Assembly: GCA_036704045.1 (NCBI GenBank)
Contig: DATNQM010000009.1
Span: 24,817 to 88,816, forward strand
Origin: Ancylothrix sp036704045
GTDB lineage: Bacteria; Cyanobacteriota; Cyanobacteriia; Cyanobacteriales; Oscillatoriaceae
Direction of reading: 5' to 3'
DNA: 64,000 bases
Shown here: piece after piece, positions 1-9,022 of the stretch
Position numbering within the stretch: the first letter of the stretch is position 1
Layout: the number at the start of each line of letters is the position of its first letter
The notes under the pieces: generated by a model
Told to the model about the DNA's origin: nothing
The model's input: the letters and a program-made list of their open reading frames with translations, nothing else
Databases searched by the model: none
Position numbers and translations under genes: made by a program

Positions 1-57
1 AAATTGGCAGTACAGATTGTAGTTAAAAATCGCAAACCAGACCCAAGCGAAGCTTAA
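1..57 (+). CDS. Possible 3' end of a gene cut by the window edge
   Basis: Read from base 1, frame 1 gives 18 codons ending in TAA, with a natural-looking basic tail (VVKNRKPDPSEA). Eighteen open codons can occur by chance, and no domain can be recognised. It would be the C-terminus of a gene lying to the left of the window. Confidence 0.3.
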   Translation, partial: KLAVQIVVKNRKPDPSEA

Positions 58-420
58 AACCCTCAATACTAAAAAAACGATTGGATAAGAAGCCTGTACA
101 GAAAAACCGCAGAAAGGAGAAAATGTAAAGTTTTGCCAACAAAGTTGAATATATATTCATATTTTCTCCCTTTAACCAAACTAAAGGATATTTCAAATTT
201 AGGCATCAACAATCTAAAATCAAAAAGGGTAGAAGACTAGCAACAGGGTAAGGACGGGGTGCATAAACAAGCTGAAAACTTATTAATCCTTCTACCGGCA
301 AAAAGGTTAAAAACTTAAGCCCAAAGTAGCCAGGAACATATTTTATTTTCTGCCTTGTTGTTAAGAAATATCAACTTCTCCCAAGCGTGAAAACCCACTC
401 ACCCCCTGTTTTCTGTGCTT
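58..420. other. Non-coding gap with no recognisable element
   Basis: AT-rich stretch between the possible gene end and the first complete gene. I see no convincing open frame, hairpin or known RNA. It presumably holds the promoter of the 421-783 gene. Confidence 0.4.
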
Positions 421-783
421 ATGAGCCTACCAACAACCACCAAAGATACCGCCTACGCAGAATTAGTGCGGTTTAGTCTGCGAGCCGAAGCAGTCAAAGT
501 TCACAAAAATTTAGGCAACCGCCCATCAAAGCCAGCCGAAACTTTTCAACCAACCGCACCCAATAAACAACAAGACCAAATCATCGACTGGTATTCTATT
601 TCTCCCAATATACCAGCAGCCCTAGAAACTATCCGCTACCGAGATAAAACCGCTCTCAACGAACTATTTGAGCAACAAGACCTCGAAGCGATTATTCTGG
701 ATGTTGTCACTAATCTTTTATGGTTGTGGCCTGAGCCTTGCTGGGAAGAAGAACCCTATGAATTTTTAAAGGAATTTCTTTAA
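421..783 (+). CDS. Hypothetical protein, 120 aa
   Basis: I do not recognise this family. A GTG two codons upstream (415) is in frame, but the ATG at 421 is the more natural start; neither has a clear ribosome binding site. The protein is soluble-looking, with no signal peptide or membrane segment. The middle is rich in Pro and Gln, and the end is acidic and aromatic (WLWPEPCWEEEPYEF). A likely hairpin terminator follows about 60 bases downstream, so it is probably transcribed alone. Codon use resembles the neighbours, which supports a real gene, but no function can be assigned. Confidence 0.6.
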   Translation: MSLPTTTKDTAYAELVRFSLRAEAVKVHKNLGNRPSKPAETFQPTAPNKQQDQIIDWYSISPNIPAALETIRYRDKTALNELFEQQDLEAIILDVVTNLLWLWPEPCWEEEPYEFLKEFL

Positions 784-844
784 GCTTGGGCAAAAAATTC
801 AAGACTTATACCAGTTCGGCCCCCACTTCTAAAAACTATTGTAA

Positions 845-893
845 AAAAGTTAATGTTGGGTATAACTTCGTTCGGCCCAACCTACTTTTTTTC
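845..893 (+). terminator. Probable terminator of the 421-783 gene
   Basis: Stem GTTGGG/CCCAAC, extended on the outside by AAGT/ACTT with small internal bulges, loop of about 15 bases, then a run of seven T. Position and T-run fit a rho-independent terminator for the upstream gene. Confidence 0.5.
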
Positions 894-1087
894 TACAGTT
901 AAATTCCTGTTATGTTGGCCTTTTTTAAAAAAAAATTGTCTTAATTTTAAACCTTTTAGAGCCTAAAATTAGGAAAATAAAACCTATAAATTTCCTATAT
1001 CTTTTGCAAAAAAAAGATGGGGAGAATTAACAGCCATTTATGCTAATCTCCTCCTTATCTTTGCCCTCTAGCAGTTACAAAAATCTC

Positions 1088-1603
1088 TTAAAAAGGAATT
1101 TCATCTAACGAAGAATCAGGATCCTTTCTGCTCGGTTCACTAGAGCGGGGGTTGGCATCTGGTTGGGGTGTGTATTGCTGCCATTCTTGGGCCGGTGTGC
1201 TATGGGGTGCCGGGGACGTAGGGCGGGGGCTCATAGGCACAACATTACTGGATGCCGGTGCAGACATTGGAGCTCTTTCCGGTGCTTTTTGGGCAACATG
1301 ACTAGAAAACTCAGCCCCAGCAGCCCCTAAACCGTGAATGCGAGAAGCTGTAAACTCAGCCCGTTTTTCTTTAGCCCCATCCGGTAGAGTCACCGTAACC
1401 ATACCCAACCGACCCTCTAGCAGAACCCGATCACCTTGGTGGTAGCGATCTTGAATTTCTTGGGCCAAATTTCCCCAACCCACAACCTTTAAAGTAGCCG
1501 GTCGTTCTTCAGCTTTGAGGGCTGGAAACTGAACAAACATCTCAGCTATGGCAATTTGGTCTGGGGTGTAACGTAATTGAGGATTTTGTAAAATTTCCGC
1601 CAT
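1088..1603 (-). CDS. ssb: Single-stranded DNA-binding protein
   Basis: SSB coats single-stranded DNA during replication, repair and recombination. Residues 1-100 form an OB-fold of SSB type (LKVVGWGNLAQEI, GDRVLLEGRL). They are followed by a flexible Pro/Ser/Ala-rich linker and the acidic tip SSLDEIPF, the tail through which SSB recruits partner proteins. The open frame extends six codons upstream, but the start MAEILQ at 1603 gives the better N-terminus (171 aa). It lies alone between an unknown gene and the nucleotidyltransferase gene transcribed towards it. Many cyanobacteria carry a shorter SSB lacking this tail, so this may be one of two paralogues; the other is not in the window. Confidence 0.88.
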   Translation of the reverse strand: MAEILQNPQLRYTPDQIAIAEMFVQFPALKAEERPATLKVVGWGNLAQEIQDRYHQGDRVLLEGRLGMVTVTLPDGAKEKRAEFTASRIHGLGAAGAEFSSHVAQKAPERAPMSAPASSNVVPMSPRPTSPAPHSTPAQEWQQYTPQPDANPRSSEPSRKDPDSSLDEIPF

Positions 1604-1731
1604 CAAAATGCAACTGTTCATAAAACCCCGAAGTTATTCTTGGAAAATATCTCAATTTAATTTTACTCTTTCTTTTGTAGAAAGCCCTTTAGGATTTCAC
1701 TTTTTAATAAGCCCTAAGCAGTTTAAAAACC

Positions 1732-4239
1732 CTAAAGCTCTTGCTCTACAAAAGCCTGAATTCGGTGTCGATAATCACGCAAATGGTCATCCACCCAGTC
1801 AGGATCATTACTATTGGCAAAAATATGTACTAGAGGCTCACCGGCATCCGGTAACACCAAAACCCAACTATCACTACCTTGGTCAAAAATCTTAACTCCA
1901 TCAATTAATTCTAAATTTTCTGCGGGGTGAATTTCCACCAAATGACGCATCAGCGCCCCCTTAACCGTCCAAGGACAGCGTAAACTGTATTGCCGGTGAG
2001 CGACGCGGGGAATTTCGGAACGAATATGAGCCAAAGAACGTTCCTGCAAAGTCAACATTTCAATCAACTTGCCAATGCAAAACATCGCATCAAAACCCGG
2101 ATGTAATTTAGGGAAAATAAACCCCATTTCACCACTACCACCGATAACCACATTAGGGTAACTTTGGCAAGCCTCCATTAAAGCCGTAGGATTAGCTTTA
2201 GTACGAACTACTTTTCCATCATGACGGCGGGCAATTTGTTCAATGGCACCCGAAGAATGAACCGGCACAACCACCGTAGAGCGAGGGTTTCCCGTTAACA
2301 TCATTTCAACCATCACCGCCGTCAAAATTTCCCCACGAATCAAATTTCCGGCATCATCTACTAATATTAATTGTTCACCATTTCCCGACACTTGGACTCC
2401 AAAATTTGCCCGCAGAGCTTCTACAACATGACCAAGCTGGAATAGCAAACTTTCTCTTTCTTCGTTTCCCGGTGGGGTTTGGTTTAAACTAGCATTTAAA
2501 ACTACCGCATCACAGCCATATTTTGCCAAAAGCTGAGGTAATACTGCACCAGCCACAGCGTAAACATAGTCAATTACAACTTTAGCTCGGCTGTGATAAA
2601 TAGCTTGAGTATTAAGATTACTTTCATAGGCATGATTGTAAAGTTCTAAAACTTGGCTAGGGTAAGCCATATTACCAATTTCTTGAATTTGTGCGCGGCG
2701 GAAATCTTCTTTAAAGTAAGCGCCTTCAATTTTTTTCTCGCGTGGTTTAGAGATATTAATTCCCTTTTCATCAAAAAATTCAATTAACAACGAATCAGCC
2801 CGCTCTGGATGCAGACGGACGTGAATACCACCGGCCACTGATAGGGTAGGAATAATCGCCCTGGCGAGGGGAATAGCGGTAGCTTCCAAGTTTTGAATAT
2901 GAACACCCACAGACATCAAACCGGCAATTAATGAACGCGATACCATCCGAGCAATGCTGCGCTGGTCGCGGGATACCGTAACCGAAGAACCGGGTTTGAG
3001 AGTGGAACCATAGGCTGCGCCGAGTTTAACGGCAAATTCTGGGGTGATATCAATGTTGGCAAGTCCCGACACGCCCCGCTGTCCGAAGAGGTTTCGCTGG
3101 GCCGACTGTCCCCAAATCAAGTTGATATTGAGGGTGGCACCGGCCTCGATTTTTTTACTAGGCCAGACACGGACATTCGGGCTGACTTGGGCTTCTTCAC
3201 CTACAGTCGATAAGGGGCCAACAACTGCGCCTTCTAAAACGTGAGCTCTGCGGTCTACCCGCACGCCTCTGGCGGCTACGCAGGCTCTCAAATGGGCTTC
3301 TTCACCTATGATGGCGCCATTCCAAATTATGGGCCTTTTAATATCGGCATCGGCAGCGATGGTGACGTTATCTCCGATAACGCTACCGCCGTCAATTTGG
3401 ACTCTTGGCCCTATGCGGCAGTTATTGCCTATTAAAACAGGGGTTTCGATGATGGCGGTGGGGTCAATATAGGTGTTTTGCCCTATCCATAAACCGGGGG
3501 AACGTTCTTCGTAGGGAAATTCTAGTTTGACTTTTTTGTGCAATCCGTCGTATTGTGCGTCTCGGTAAGCATCTAAATGGCCCACATCACACCAGTATCC
3601 CTCGGCGATAAAACCATACATAGGTTCATCTTTTTCGAGGAGTAAAGGAAATAAATCTTTGGAAAAGTCGCTTTCTTCGTTTTCTTGCAGGTAGTCTAAA
3701 ACTTCCGGTTCAAGTATGTAGGTGCCGGTGTTGACGGTATCGGAAAAAATTTCTCCGCTGGAGGGTTTTTCAAGAAACCTGCGAATGCGGCCATCTTTAT
3801 CAGTAATTACGACCCCAAATTCCATGGGATCGGGAACGTGGGTTAATATTAATGTGGCTTTTGATTGCTTTTGTTTGTGATATTTTATTGCCTCAGTGAG
3901 GTTAAAATCGGTGATGCTATCGCCGCTAATTACAAGAAAGGTTGAGTCGAGAAGTTCCGATATATTTTTAACACAACCTGATGTCCCAAGAGGTTGATCT
4001 TCTTCGACGGCATAGGTCATTTGGACTCCAAATTCGCTGCCATCTTGGAAGTAGTCTCGCATGACGTCTGGTAAGTAATGGAGGGTGGCGATTATTTCAG
4101 TGATGTTATGACGTTTTAATAAGTTAATTATGTGTTCGGCGATAGGCCGGTTTAATACGGGTACCATTGGTTTTGGTAAGTCACAAGTCAGCGGTCTGAG
4201 CCGGGTTCCTGAGCCTCCAGCCATTAGCACTGCTCTCAT
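1732..4239 (-). CDS. Mannose-1-phosphate guanylyltransferase-type protein with a degenerate phosphomannomutase domain
   Basis: Residues 1-235 are a sugar-phosphate nucleotidyltransferase with the signature MAGGSGTRLRPLT and the downstream substrate motifs FLEKP and NTGTYILEPE. Residues 245-375 are left-handed beta-helix hexapeptide repeats (IGNNCRIGP, VIGDNVTI). Residues 385-830 align in outline with phosphomannomutase/phosphoglucomutase. The expected product is a nucleotide sugar (GDP-mannose or similar) for surface glycans. The mutase half looks inactive: the catalytic TASHNP-type loop is replaced by GGIHVRLHPE (470-479), the DGDGDR metal loop by SGNGEQ (618-623), and the GEMSGH sugar loop by GEMGFIF (703-709). 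Such three-part proteins are common in cyanobacteria. The sugar specificity cannot be read from the sequence. Confidence 0.82.
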   Translation of the reverse strand: MRAVLMAGGSGTRLRPLTCDLPKPMVPVLNRPIAEHIINLLKRHNITEIIATLHYLPDVMRDYFQDGSEFGVQMTYAVEEDQPLGTSGCVKNISELLDSTFLVISGDSITDFNLTEAIKYHKQKQSKATLILTHVPDPMEFGVVITDKDGRIRRFLEKPSSGEIFSDTVNTGTYILEPEVLDYLQENEESDFSKDLFPLLLEKDEPMYGFIAEGYWCDVGHLDAYRDAQYDGLHKKVKLEFPYEERSPGLWIGQNTYIDPTAIIETPVLIGNNCRIGPRVQIDGGSVIGDNVTIAADADIKRPIIWNGAIIGEEAHLRACVAARGVRVDRRAHVLEGAVVGPLSTVGEEAQVSPNVRVWPSKKIEAGATLNINLIWGQSAQRNLFGQRGVSGLANIDITPEFAVKLGAAYGSTLKPGSSVTVSRDQRSIARMVSRSLIAGLMSVGVHIQNLEATAIPLARAIIPTLSVAGGIHVRLHPERADSLLIEFFDEKGINISKPREKKIEGAYFKEDFRRAQIQEIGNMAYPSQVLELYNHAYESNLNTQAIYHSRAKVVIDYVYAVAGAVLPQLLAKYGCDAVVLNASLNQTPPGNEERESLLFQLGHVVEALRANFGVQVSGNGEQLILVDDAGNLIRGEILTAVMVEMMLTGNPRSTVVVPVHSSGAIEQIARRHDGKVVRTKANPTALMEACQSYPNVVIGGSGEMGFIFPKLHPGFDAMFCIGKLIEMLTLQERSLAHIRSEIPRVAHRQYSLRCPWTVKGALMRHLVEIHPAENLELIDGVKIFDQGSDSWVLVLPDAGEPLVHIFANSNDPDWVDDHLRDYRHRIQAFVEQEL

Positions 4240-4720
4240 AGTTCCTCCTTAAATTTAAGTTATTTAGAATTCTTTTAACAATTTTTTGGCTTGGTAATTT
4301 GTCTTGATGGTTTTTTTTAATCTTCCTTAAAATAGTGTAATAAAAGAAAGCTTATTTGTTTACTTTTATGGGGATTTATTGTATTGGCACGACTAGGTTG
4401 ATGTCGGGTCATTGCCGCTGAGAATGTTTCAAAAATAGTCCCGAATTTTCTGCGGCTGAAATTTTCAGTCGAGGGTCAATTTTGTGGTTAATTTTTGTTA
4501 AAGACCAACTGGGCTTTGACTAGAAATAATTGGGACGAAGAGTAAGGGGTAAAAATCTGGGAGAGCAATGTACCGTCTTTTTGTGGGAATATGCCCCTCT
4601 TAAAGCATAAACCCTAATTGCTAAAATTTACCGCTTCTGGCTTTTAACCTTTGTCAAGGGAGAAGTAAACCAGATAAACTAGAGAAAGATAGTACATAGT
4701 AGGAAGCTTTGGGATTGGTT
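4240..4720. other. Divergent intergenic region
   Basis: About 480 bases between the divergently transcribed nucleotidyltransferase and small membrane protein genes. It should contain promoters for both. I see no open frame with coding character, no strong hairpin and no recognisable RNA. Confidence 0.4.
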
Positions 4721-4915
4721 ATGTCTAAACTTCTTTTGTTTGTTTTGCTGGTTGGTTATGGTTTTGGAGTGTGGAAATTCTGGAAGGGCTATAACCAAAC
4801 AAATTTTGAACGCTCTTTTGCCAGCCGACTTAAATTGTCGTTGTTGTGGCCGGTGTTGGTAGTAACAAATCAAAGTTATCGCAAGAATTTTACGAAAGCG
4901 CTAAAGGGTCGATAG
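4721..4915 (+). CDS. Small membrane protein, 64 aa
   Basis: One hydrophobic segment at the N-terminus (KLLLFVLLVGYGFGVWKFW) is followed by a basic tail (SYRKNFTKALKGR), giving a single-pass protein with a positively charged side. An in-frame TTG exists four codons upstream, but the ATG at 4721 is preferred. It ends seven bases before the methyltransferase ATG, so the two are almost certainly co-transcribed and translationally linked. The function is unknown. I believe similar short proteins occur in other cyanobacteria, but I could not search. Confidence 0.65.
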   Translation: MSKLLLFVLLVGYGFGVWKFWKGYNQTNFERSFASRLKLSLLWPVLVVTNQSYRKNFTKALKGR

Positions 4916-4922
4916 GTATCTA

Positions 4923-5666
4923 ATGACAAAAAAACAAGAATCCTCTTCACCACAAGCCAATACACCGGCATCCACCGCAAACTCTGGCTTGTGGAGTGAT
5001 ACCCTTCCTAGTTTGCTAAAAGCTGTGGCGGTGCGTTTTAACCAGCAGTATTTGGGAAAAGCATTTGAGTTACCGCCAGAAGTAGAAGCGATGCAGGTTT
5101 TCCATGATTGGGCGGCCGGTTCTTTGGAAACTAAGATTGCTTCTCGTTTTTGGGAAATTGCTCAACCACAAAAAAATCAGCGCTGTTTGGATCTCGGTTG
5201 TGGGGTAAGTTTTTTAGTCTATCCTTGGCGAGATTGGGGTGCTTTTTTTTATGGTCAAGAAATTAGTACAGTGGCACACGAAGCTTTAAATGCTCGTGGC
5301 CCCCAAATGAATTCTAAGTTATTTAAAGGGGTAGAACTAGGGCCGGCTCACCAGCTAAATTATGATGCCAATCAGTTTGATTTGGTATTTGCGACCGGCT
5401 GGAGTTGTTATTATCCCCTCTCCTACTGGGAAGGAGTTATGGCACAAGTAAAACGCGTTCTTAAACCCGGTGGTTTTTTTATTTTTGATGTTTTAGATAT
5501 CGAAGCACCTTTAGCAGAAAATTGGTCAATTTTAGAGACTTATTTAGGGGCAGAGGTGTTTTTAGAATCTCTTGATTCTTGGGAAAAATTACTGAAAGAT
5601 TCTCAGGTAAAAATTGAGAAAAAACAAAACGGAGAGTTGTTTCAGCTTTATAAGGTTCGGTTTTGA
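4923..5666 (+). CDS. Class I SAM-dependent methyltransferase
   Basis: The Rossmann-type motif I is clear (CLDLGCGVSFLVYP, about residues 82-95). A post-I acidic position lies in FYGQEIS, motif IV in FDLVFATGWSCYYP and motif V in VKRVLKPGGFFIFDVLD. The first 40 residues are a Ser/Pro/Ala-rich extension and then a helical region (FHDWAAGSLETKIASRFWEIA). No substrate-specific feature is visible, so the substrate is unknown. Tight spacing (7 bases) to the small membrane protein upstream suggests a two-gene operon and possibly a membrane-associated job. Confidence 0.8.
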   Translation: MTKKQESSSPQANTPASTANSGLWSDTLPSLLKAVAVRFNQQYLGKAFELPPEVEAMQVFHDWAAGSLETKIASRFWEIAQPQKNQRCLDLGCGVSFLVYPWRDWGAFFYGQEISTVAHEALNARGPQMNSKLFKGVELGPAHQLNYDANQFDLVFATGWSCYYPLSYWEGVMAQVKRVLKPGGFFIFDVLDIEAPLAENWSILETYLGAEVFLESLDSWEKLLKDSQVKIEKKQNGELFQLYKVRF

Positions 5667-5696
5667 GTATTTTTAGTTATAGCTGGGGGGTGTTTT

Positions 5697-5742
5697 GATC
5701 ACACAGAGGTCACAGAGGTAGGCGCAGAGGACACAGAGGGGG
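5697..5742 (+). repeat. CACAGAGG-type dispersed repeat, copy 1
   Basis: Tandem degenerate units of the type CACAGAGG/CGCAGAGG beginning GATCACACAGAGGTCACAG. It faces a second copy 95 bases away in inverted orientation and resembles two further copies near 37.7 kb. Confidence 0.7.
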
Positions 5743-5835
5743 TTCTGCATTGGTATTGAGGCGGTTGGGTTTTTGAAGCAACTTTGAAACAGCAGCCTCA
5801 AAAAAAACACAATCACACCCTCCTTAAATGTTAAA

Positions 5836-5881
5836 TACCCTCTGTGTCCTCTGTGTTTTCCTCTGTTTCCTCTGTGTGATC
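5836..5881 (-). repeat. CACAGAGG-type dispersed repeat, copy 2 (inverted)
   Basis: The reverse complement starts TGATCACACAGAGG and runs through AGAGGACACAGAGGG, matching copy 1. The pair could fold into a long hairpin just downstream of pheT (which ends at 5952 on the minus strand) and of the methyltransferase gene. Confidence 0.7.
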
Positions 5882-5919
5882 AAAAAAACCTCCATATCTC
5901 ATCGAAAATACAGTTGTAC

Positions 5920-5942
5920 GGGCAGTGCAAAAGTGCCTGCCC
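5920..5942 (-). terminator. Hairpin after pheT
   Basis: Inverted repeat GGGCAGTGC / GTGCCTGCCC around AAAA, ten bases beyond the pheT stop codon. There is no long T-run, so termination is likely but not certain. A similar GGCAGGC/GCCTGCC hairpin follows serS. Confidence 0.45.
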
Positions 5943-5951
5943 TAAAAGATC

Positions 5952-8369
5952 CTAACTTCTCAAAGTGACAGCAAAGTTTTTAACTAAACTATCACGAACT
6001 TTTTGCTGCACCGGCTCAACATCCGCATCGGTTAGTGTTCGGTCATTGACGCGATATACTAAACGAAAAGCTAAACTTCGTTGACCTTCTGGTACGTTGA
6101 CACCACGATATTCATCAAACAATTCTACCGATTCCAATAAAGCACCGGCAGCCTTGGTAATACTGCGTTCTATATCAGCGACCGGCACAGTAACAGGTGC
6201 AAAAAAGGCAATATCTCGATCTGCTGCTGGATAAGTAGAATAACCGCTAAACCGGCGCACACCGGCCCCTTGAGATAAAGCAGTTACTATCAAGCCTAAA
6301 TCAAATTGAAACAAATAAACTGCTTCTGGTAAGCCTTTTTCTCTTTGCAATTGGGGATGAATTTGTCCAAAAATTCCTAATAGTTTTCCCCGCAACCATA
6401 CAGCAGCTGTGCGTCCTGGGTGTAAGCGATTTTCGCTTTTATCGGATTTATATTCTACGGTCAAATTTAAGCGCTGAAAGATACTTTCTAAGATGCCTTT
6501 TGCTTCAAACCAGGTTAAAGGTTGTTCTTTGCCACTACGCACCCATCGGCCGGTGGAGGGGTCTCCGCCAATGATACCGGCAATCATTTCTTTTTCTTTG
6601 AGGTTTTCGCCTTCTTTCCAAAAAATCTTGCCGGTTTCAAAACCATTTAATGCGCCGTTTCCTTGTTCCAAATTATATTGAAATGCCTCAAGAAGTGCAT
6701 TTAACATTTCGGTTCGCAGGGCGGAATATTCTACAAATAAGGGATTTGCTAACACTACTTGATTTTCTCCAGAAGTCGCCACCAAAGAATAGTGCATTAA
6801 TTCCGTTAAACCGGCACCACGAAAAGCTGCTCTAACTTCTCTTATGGCTTTTTGGTCTGTTGGTAAATATCCGGCTTCAGTTTTTGCGGGCAATGTTTCG
6901 CAGAAGTTATCGTAGCCGTAAAGCCGGGCAATTTCTTCGATTAAATCAATTTCTCGCTCTAAGTCTCGATAGCGATAAGGGGGTACTGTTACCGTCCAAA
7001 CTCCCTCTTTTTCACCTTTGTTAATTGTGCATCCTAATGCAACTAAAATCCGCTCCATATCGGCCGGTTGCAGTTGGCCGGTGCCGTTTTTAATGTTGCC
7101 TAAAATTTGATGTACTCGTTCAAGGCGCAAGGTAACAGAACGGGTATAAATTTGCGGGCCGGTGGTTGAGGTTTGCTGGCTGACTGGAACCCCTCCCGCC
7201 AATTCTCCCATCAACTGCACAGCACGCTGGCAAGCTATTGCTAATTCGGCTTGGTTAACTCCCCTTTCATAGCGCGTTGAGGCTTCGGTGCGAATGCCTT
7301 GGGCTCTGGCTGACCGGCGGATGGGGGCTTGTTCAAAAATTGCGGCTTCTAAGACTAAATTTTGCGTCCCCTCGGACACTTCGCTGTCTTCGCCTCCCAT
7401 TACCCCAGCCAAAGCCACCGGCTTGTCATTGGCGGTAATTAAAAGGTTTTGGGGTTGCAAACTGCGTTCTTGACCGTCAAGGGTTTTCAGTTTTTCATTT
7501 TCCTTCGCATATCTTACGCCAATTGTCAAGGCTTGAGAACCGGCAATTGTTTGTAAGCGTTCCCGGTCGAAGGCGTGGAGCGGTTGGCCCCATTCCAGCA
7601 AAATATAATTGGTGACATCAACAACATTGCTGATGGGGCGGATACCGGCAGCTTGTAAGCGTTGTTGCAACCAAGCAGGCGAGGGAGCAATTTTGACGTT
7701 TTCAATTTCGGTGGCAATGTAGATAGGGCAAGCTTCCAGGGATGACTCAACTTGCACCCCACTACCAAGGGCTTGCTTTTGTTCGGCAACTTCGGGCAGA
7801 CGGATGGTGGCGCCGGTGAGGGCGGCAATTTCGCGGGCAATACCAACCATACTGAGAGCGTCAGCGCGGTTTGCGGTGGCGGTGACGTCTAAAATTACAT
7901 CATCTAAACCCAATAGCGGGCGAATGTCGCTGCCCAAAACAGGATTTTCTAATTCAAAAATATGAATGCCGGCGGATTCTTTACTAAGGCCGAGTTCTGC
8001 GAGCGAGCAGATCATACCGTTGGAGGGAACGCCGCGCAGTTTGGCCGGTTTAATTTTTAGGTCAATTTGGGGAAGATAGGTGCCAACAACCGCCACAGCC
8101 ACATGAATATCCGCGCGCGCATTGGGGGCTCCGCAAACTATATTTAGGGTTTCGCTGGCACCCACATCGACGGTGCAAACGCTGAGTTTATCAGCATTGG
8201 GGTGGGGTTGCCGGTCAATAATTTTTCCGAGAACGACCCCATCCGCCCAACTGCGACGATTTTCAATATCTTCGACTTCAAAACCTGCCATTGTTAGCAG
8301 GTGGGCTAGTTCTTCTGGGCTAAGCGAGATGTCTATCAATTCTCGCAACCAGTTTAAGGAGATACGCAT
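5952..8369 (-). CDS. pheT: Phenylalanine-tRNA ligase beta subunit
   Basis: PheT forms the alpha2-beta2 synthetase that charges tRNA-Phe in the cytoplasm. The full domain set is visible. The N-terminal segment is MRISLNWLRELIDI. The tRNA-binding OB domain lies at about 40-150 (VVLGKIIDRQPHPNADKLSVC). The B3/B4 editing region contains RPISNVVDVTNYILLEWGQP. The B5 domain is at about 405-480 (RVHQILG to PPYRYRD), then the class II-like core (LIEEIARLYGYDNF). The ferredoxin-fold anticodon domain is at the end (YSTYPAADRDIAFF, VNVPEGQRSLAFRLVY). Length 805 aa is typical. The pheS partner is not in the window, as is common in cyanobacteria. Confidence 0.97.
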   Translation of the reverse strand: MRISLNWLRELIDISLSPEELAHLLTMAGFEVEDIENRRSWADGVVLGKIIDRQPHPNADKLSVCTVDVGASETLNIVCGAPNARADIHVAVAVVGTYLPQIDLKIKPAKLRGVPSNGMICSLAELGLSKESAGIHIFELENPVLGSDIRPLLGLDDVILDVTATANRADALSMVGIAREIAALTGATIRLPEVAEQKQALGSGVQVESSLEACPIYIATEIENVKIAPSPAWLQQRLQAAGIRPISNVVDVTNYILLEWGQPLHAFDRERLQTIAGSQALTIGVRYAKENEKLKTLDGQERSLQPQNLLITANDKPVALAGVMGGEDSEVSEGTQNLVLEAAIFEQAPIRRSARAQGIRTEASTRYERGVNQAELAIACQRAVQLMGELAGGVPVSQQTSTTGPQIYTRSVTLRLERVHQILGNIKNGTGQLQPADMERILVALGCTINKGEKEGVWTVTVPPYRYRDLEREIDLIEEIARLYGYDNFCETLPAKTEAGYLPTDQKAIREVRAAFRGAGLTELMHYSLVATSGENQVVLANPLFVEYSALRTEMLNALLEAFQYNLEQGNGALNGFETGKIFWKEGENLKEKEMIAGIIGGDPSTGRWVRSGKEQPLTWFEAKGILESIFQRLNLTVEYKSDKSENRLHPGRTAAVWLRGKLLGIFGQIHPQLQREKGLPEAVYLFQFDLGLIVTALSQGAGVRRFSGYSTYPAADRDIAFFAPVTVPVADIERSITKAAGALLESVELFDEYRGVNVPEGQRSLAFRLVYRVNDRTLTDADVEPVQQKVRDSLVKNFAVTLRS

Positions 8370-9022
8370 TGCTAATTTTCCGTTGTCTGTTGTTAGGTGG
8401 GGTCAAAGAGTGGGATTGCGTTTTTTAATCTTTGAACCTTTCGCCTGTTTATTTTACTGCTGTGGGTTATGGCGTGGTTAGGGTAAGAATAGCTAAGTTT
8501 TTATTGACAAAAGTGATAGATTGTGATAGGGAAACTTTGTATCATTGATTACTTAATTTTTGAGGGACAGTTGTAGAGGCTTGTATGTTTTGTAGAAAAC
8601 AAAAGTCTAGTTCAGGCGGTGACTTGTGCAAGGGTGAAACTAGTTCTGGGGAATGTGAACTATCTTCACAAAAAGAAGAAATTATGTAAAAATCAGGCAA
8701 AGAAGTATTTTTTGCTGTTCATAAGCTAAGATTTTGAGGCAACTTAAAGTATAAGGCGAACAACGAGAACCAAAATTGGGGGCATTTAGCTCTTGAAGAT
8801 CAATCTCGAAACGTTCCTTTAAAAAATATAGTTTTTTGAACAGGAGTTTGCTGACAGATGGCCCAACCTTACCCCTGAAACCGAGAAGGTTATAGGTTAG
8901 GGTATAGCTGAGCGGCAAAAGGTAAAGTATCTGAGTCGAAGCGAAAACAATCTACGCATCTACTTGGTATGGAAGCGAGATAGCTATTAAACAGCAACAC
9001 ACGCAGTCGGGTAATGTAGAGA
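8370..9022. other. Divergent intergenic region
   Basis: About 650 bases between pheT and the SpkB-like kinase, expected to hold both promoters. I found no convincing open frame: the 78- and 74-codon minus-strand frames lack coding character. I found no strong hairpin or repeat. Confidence 0.4.
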
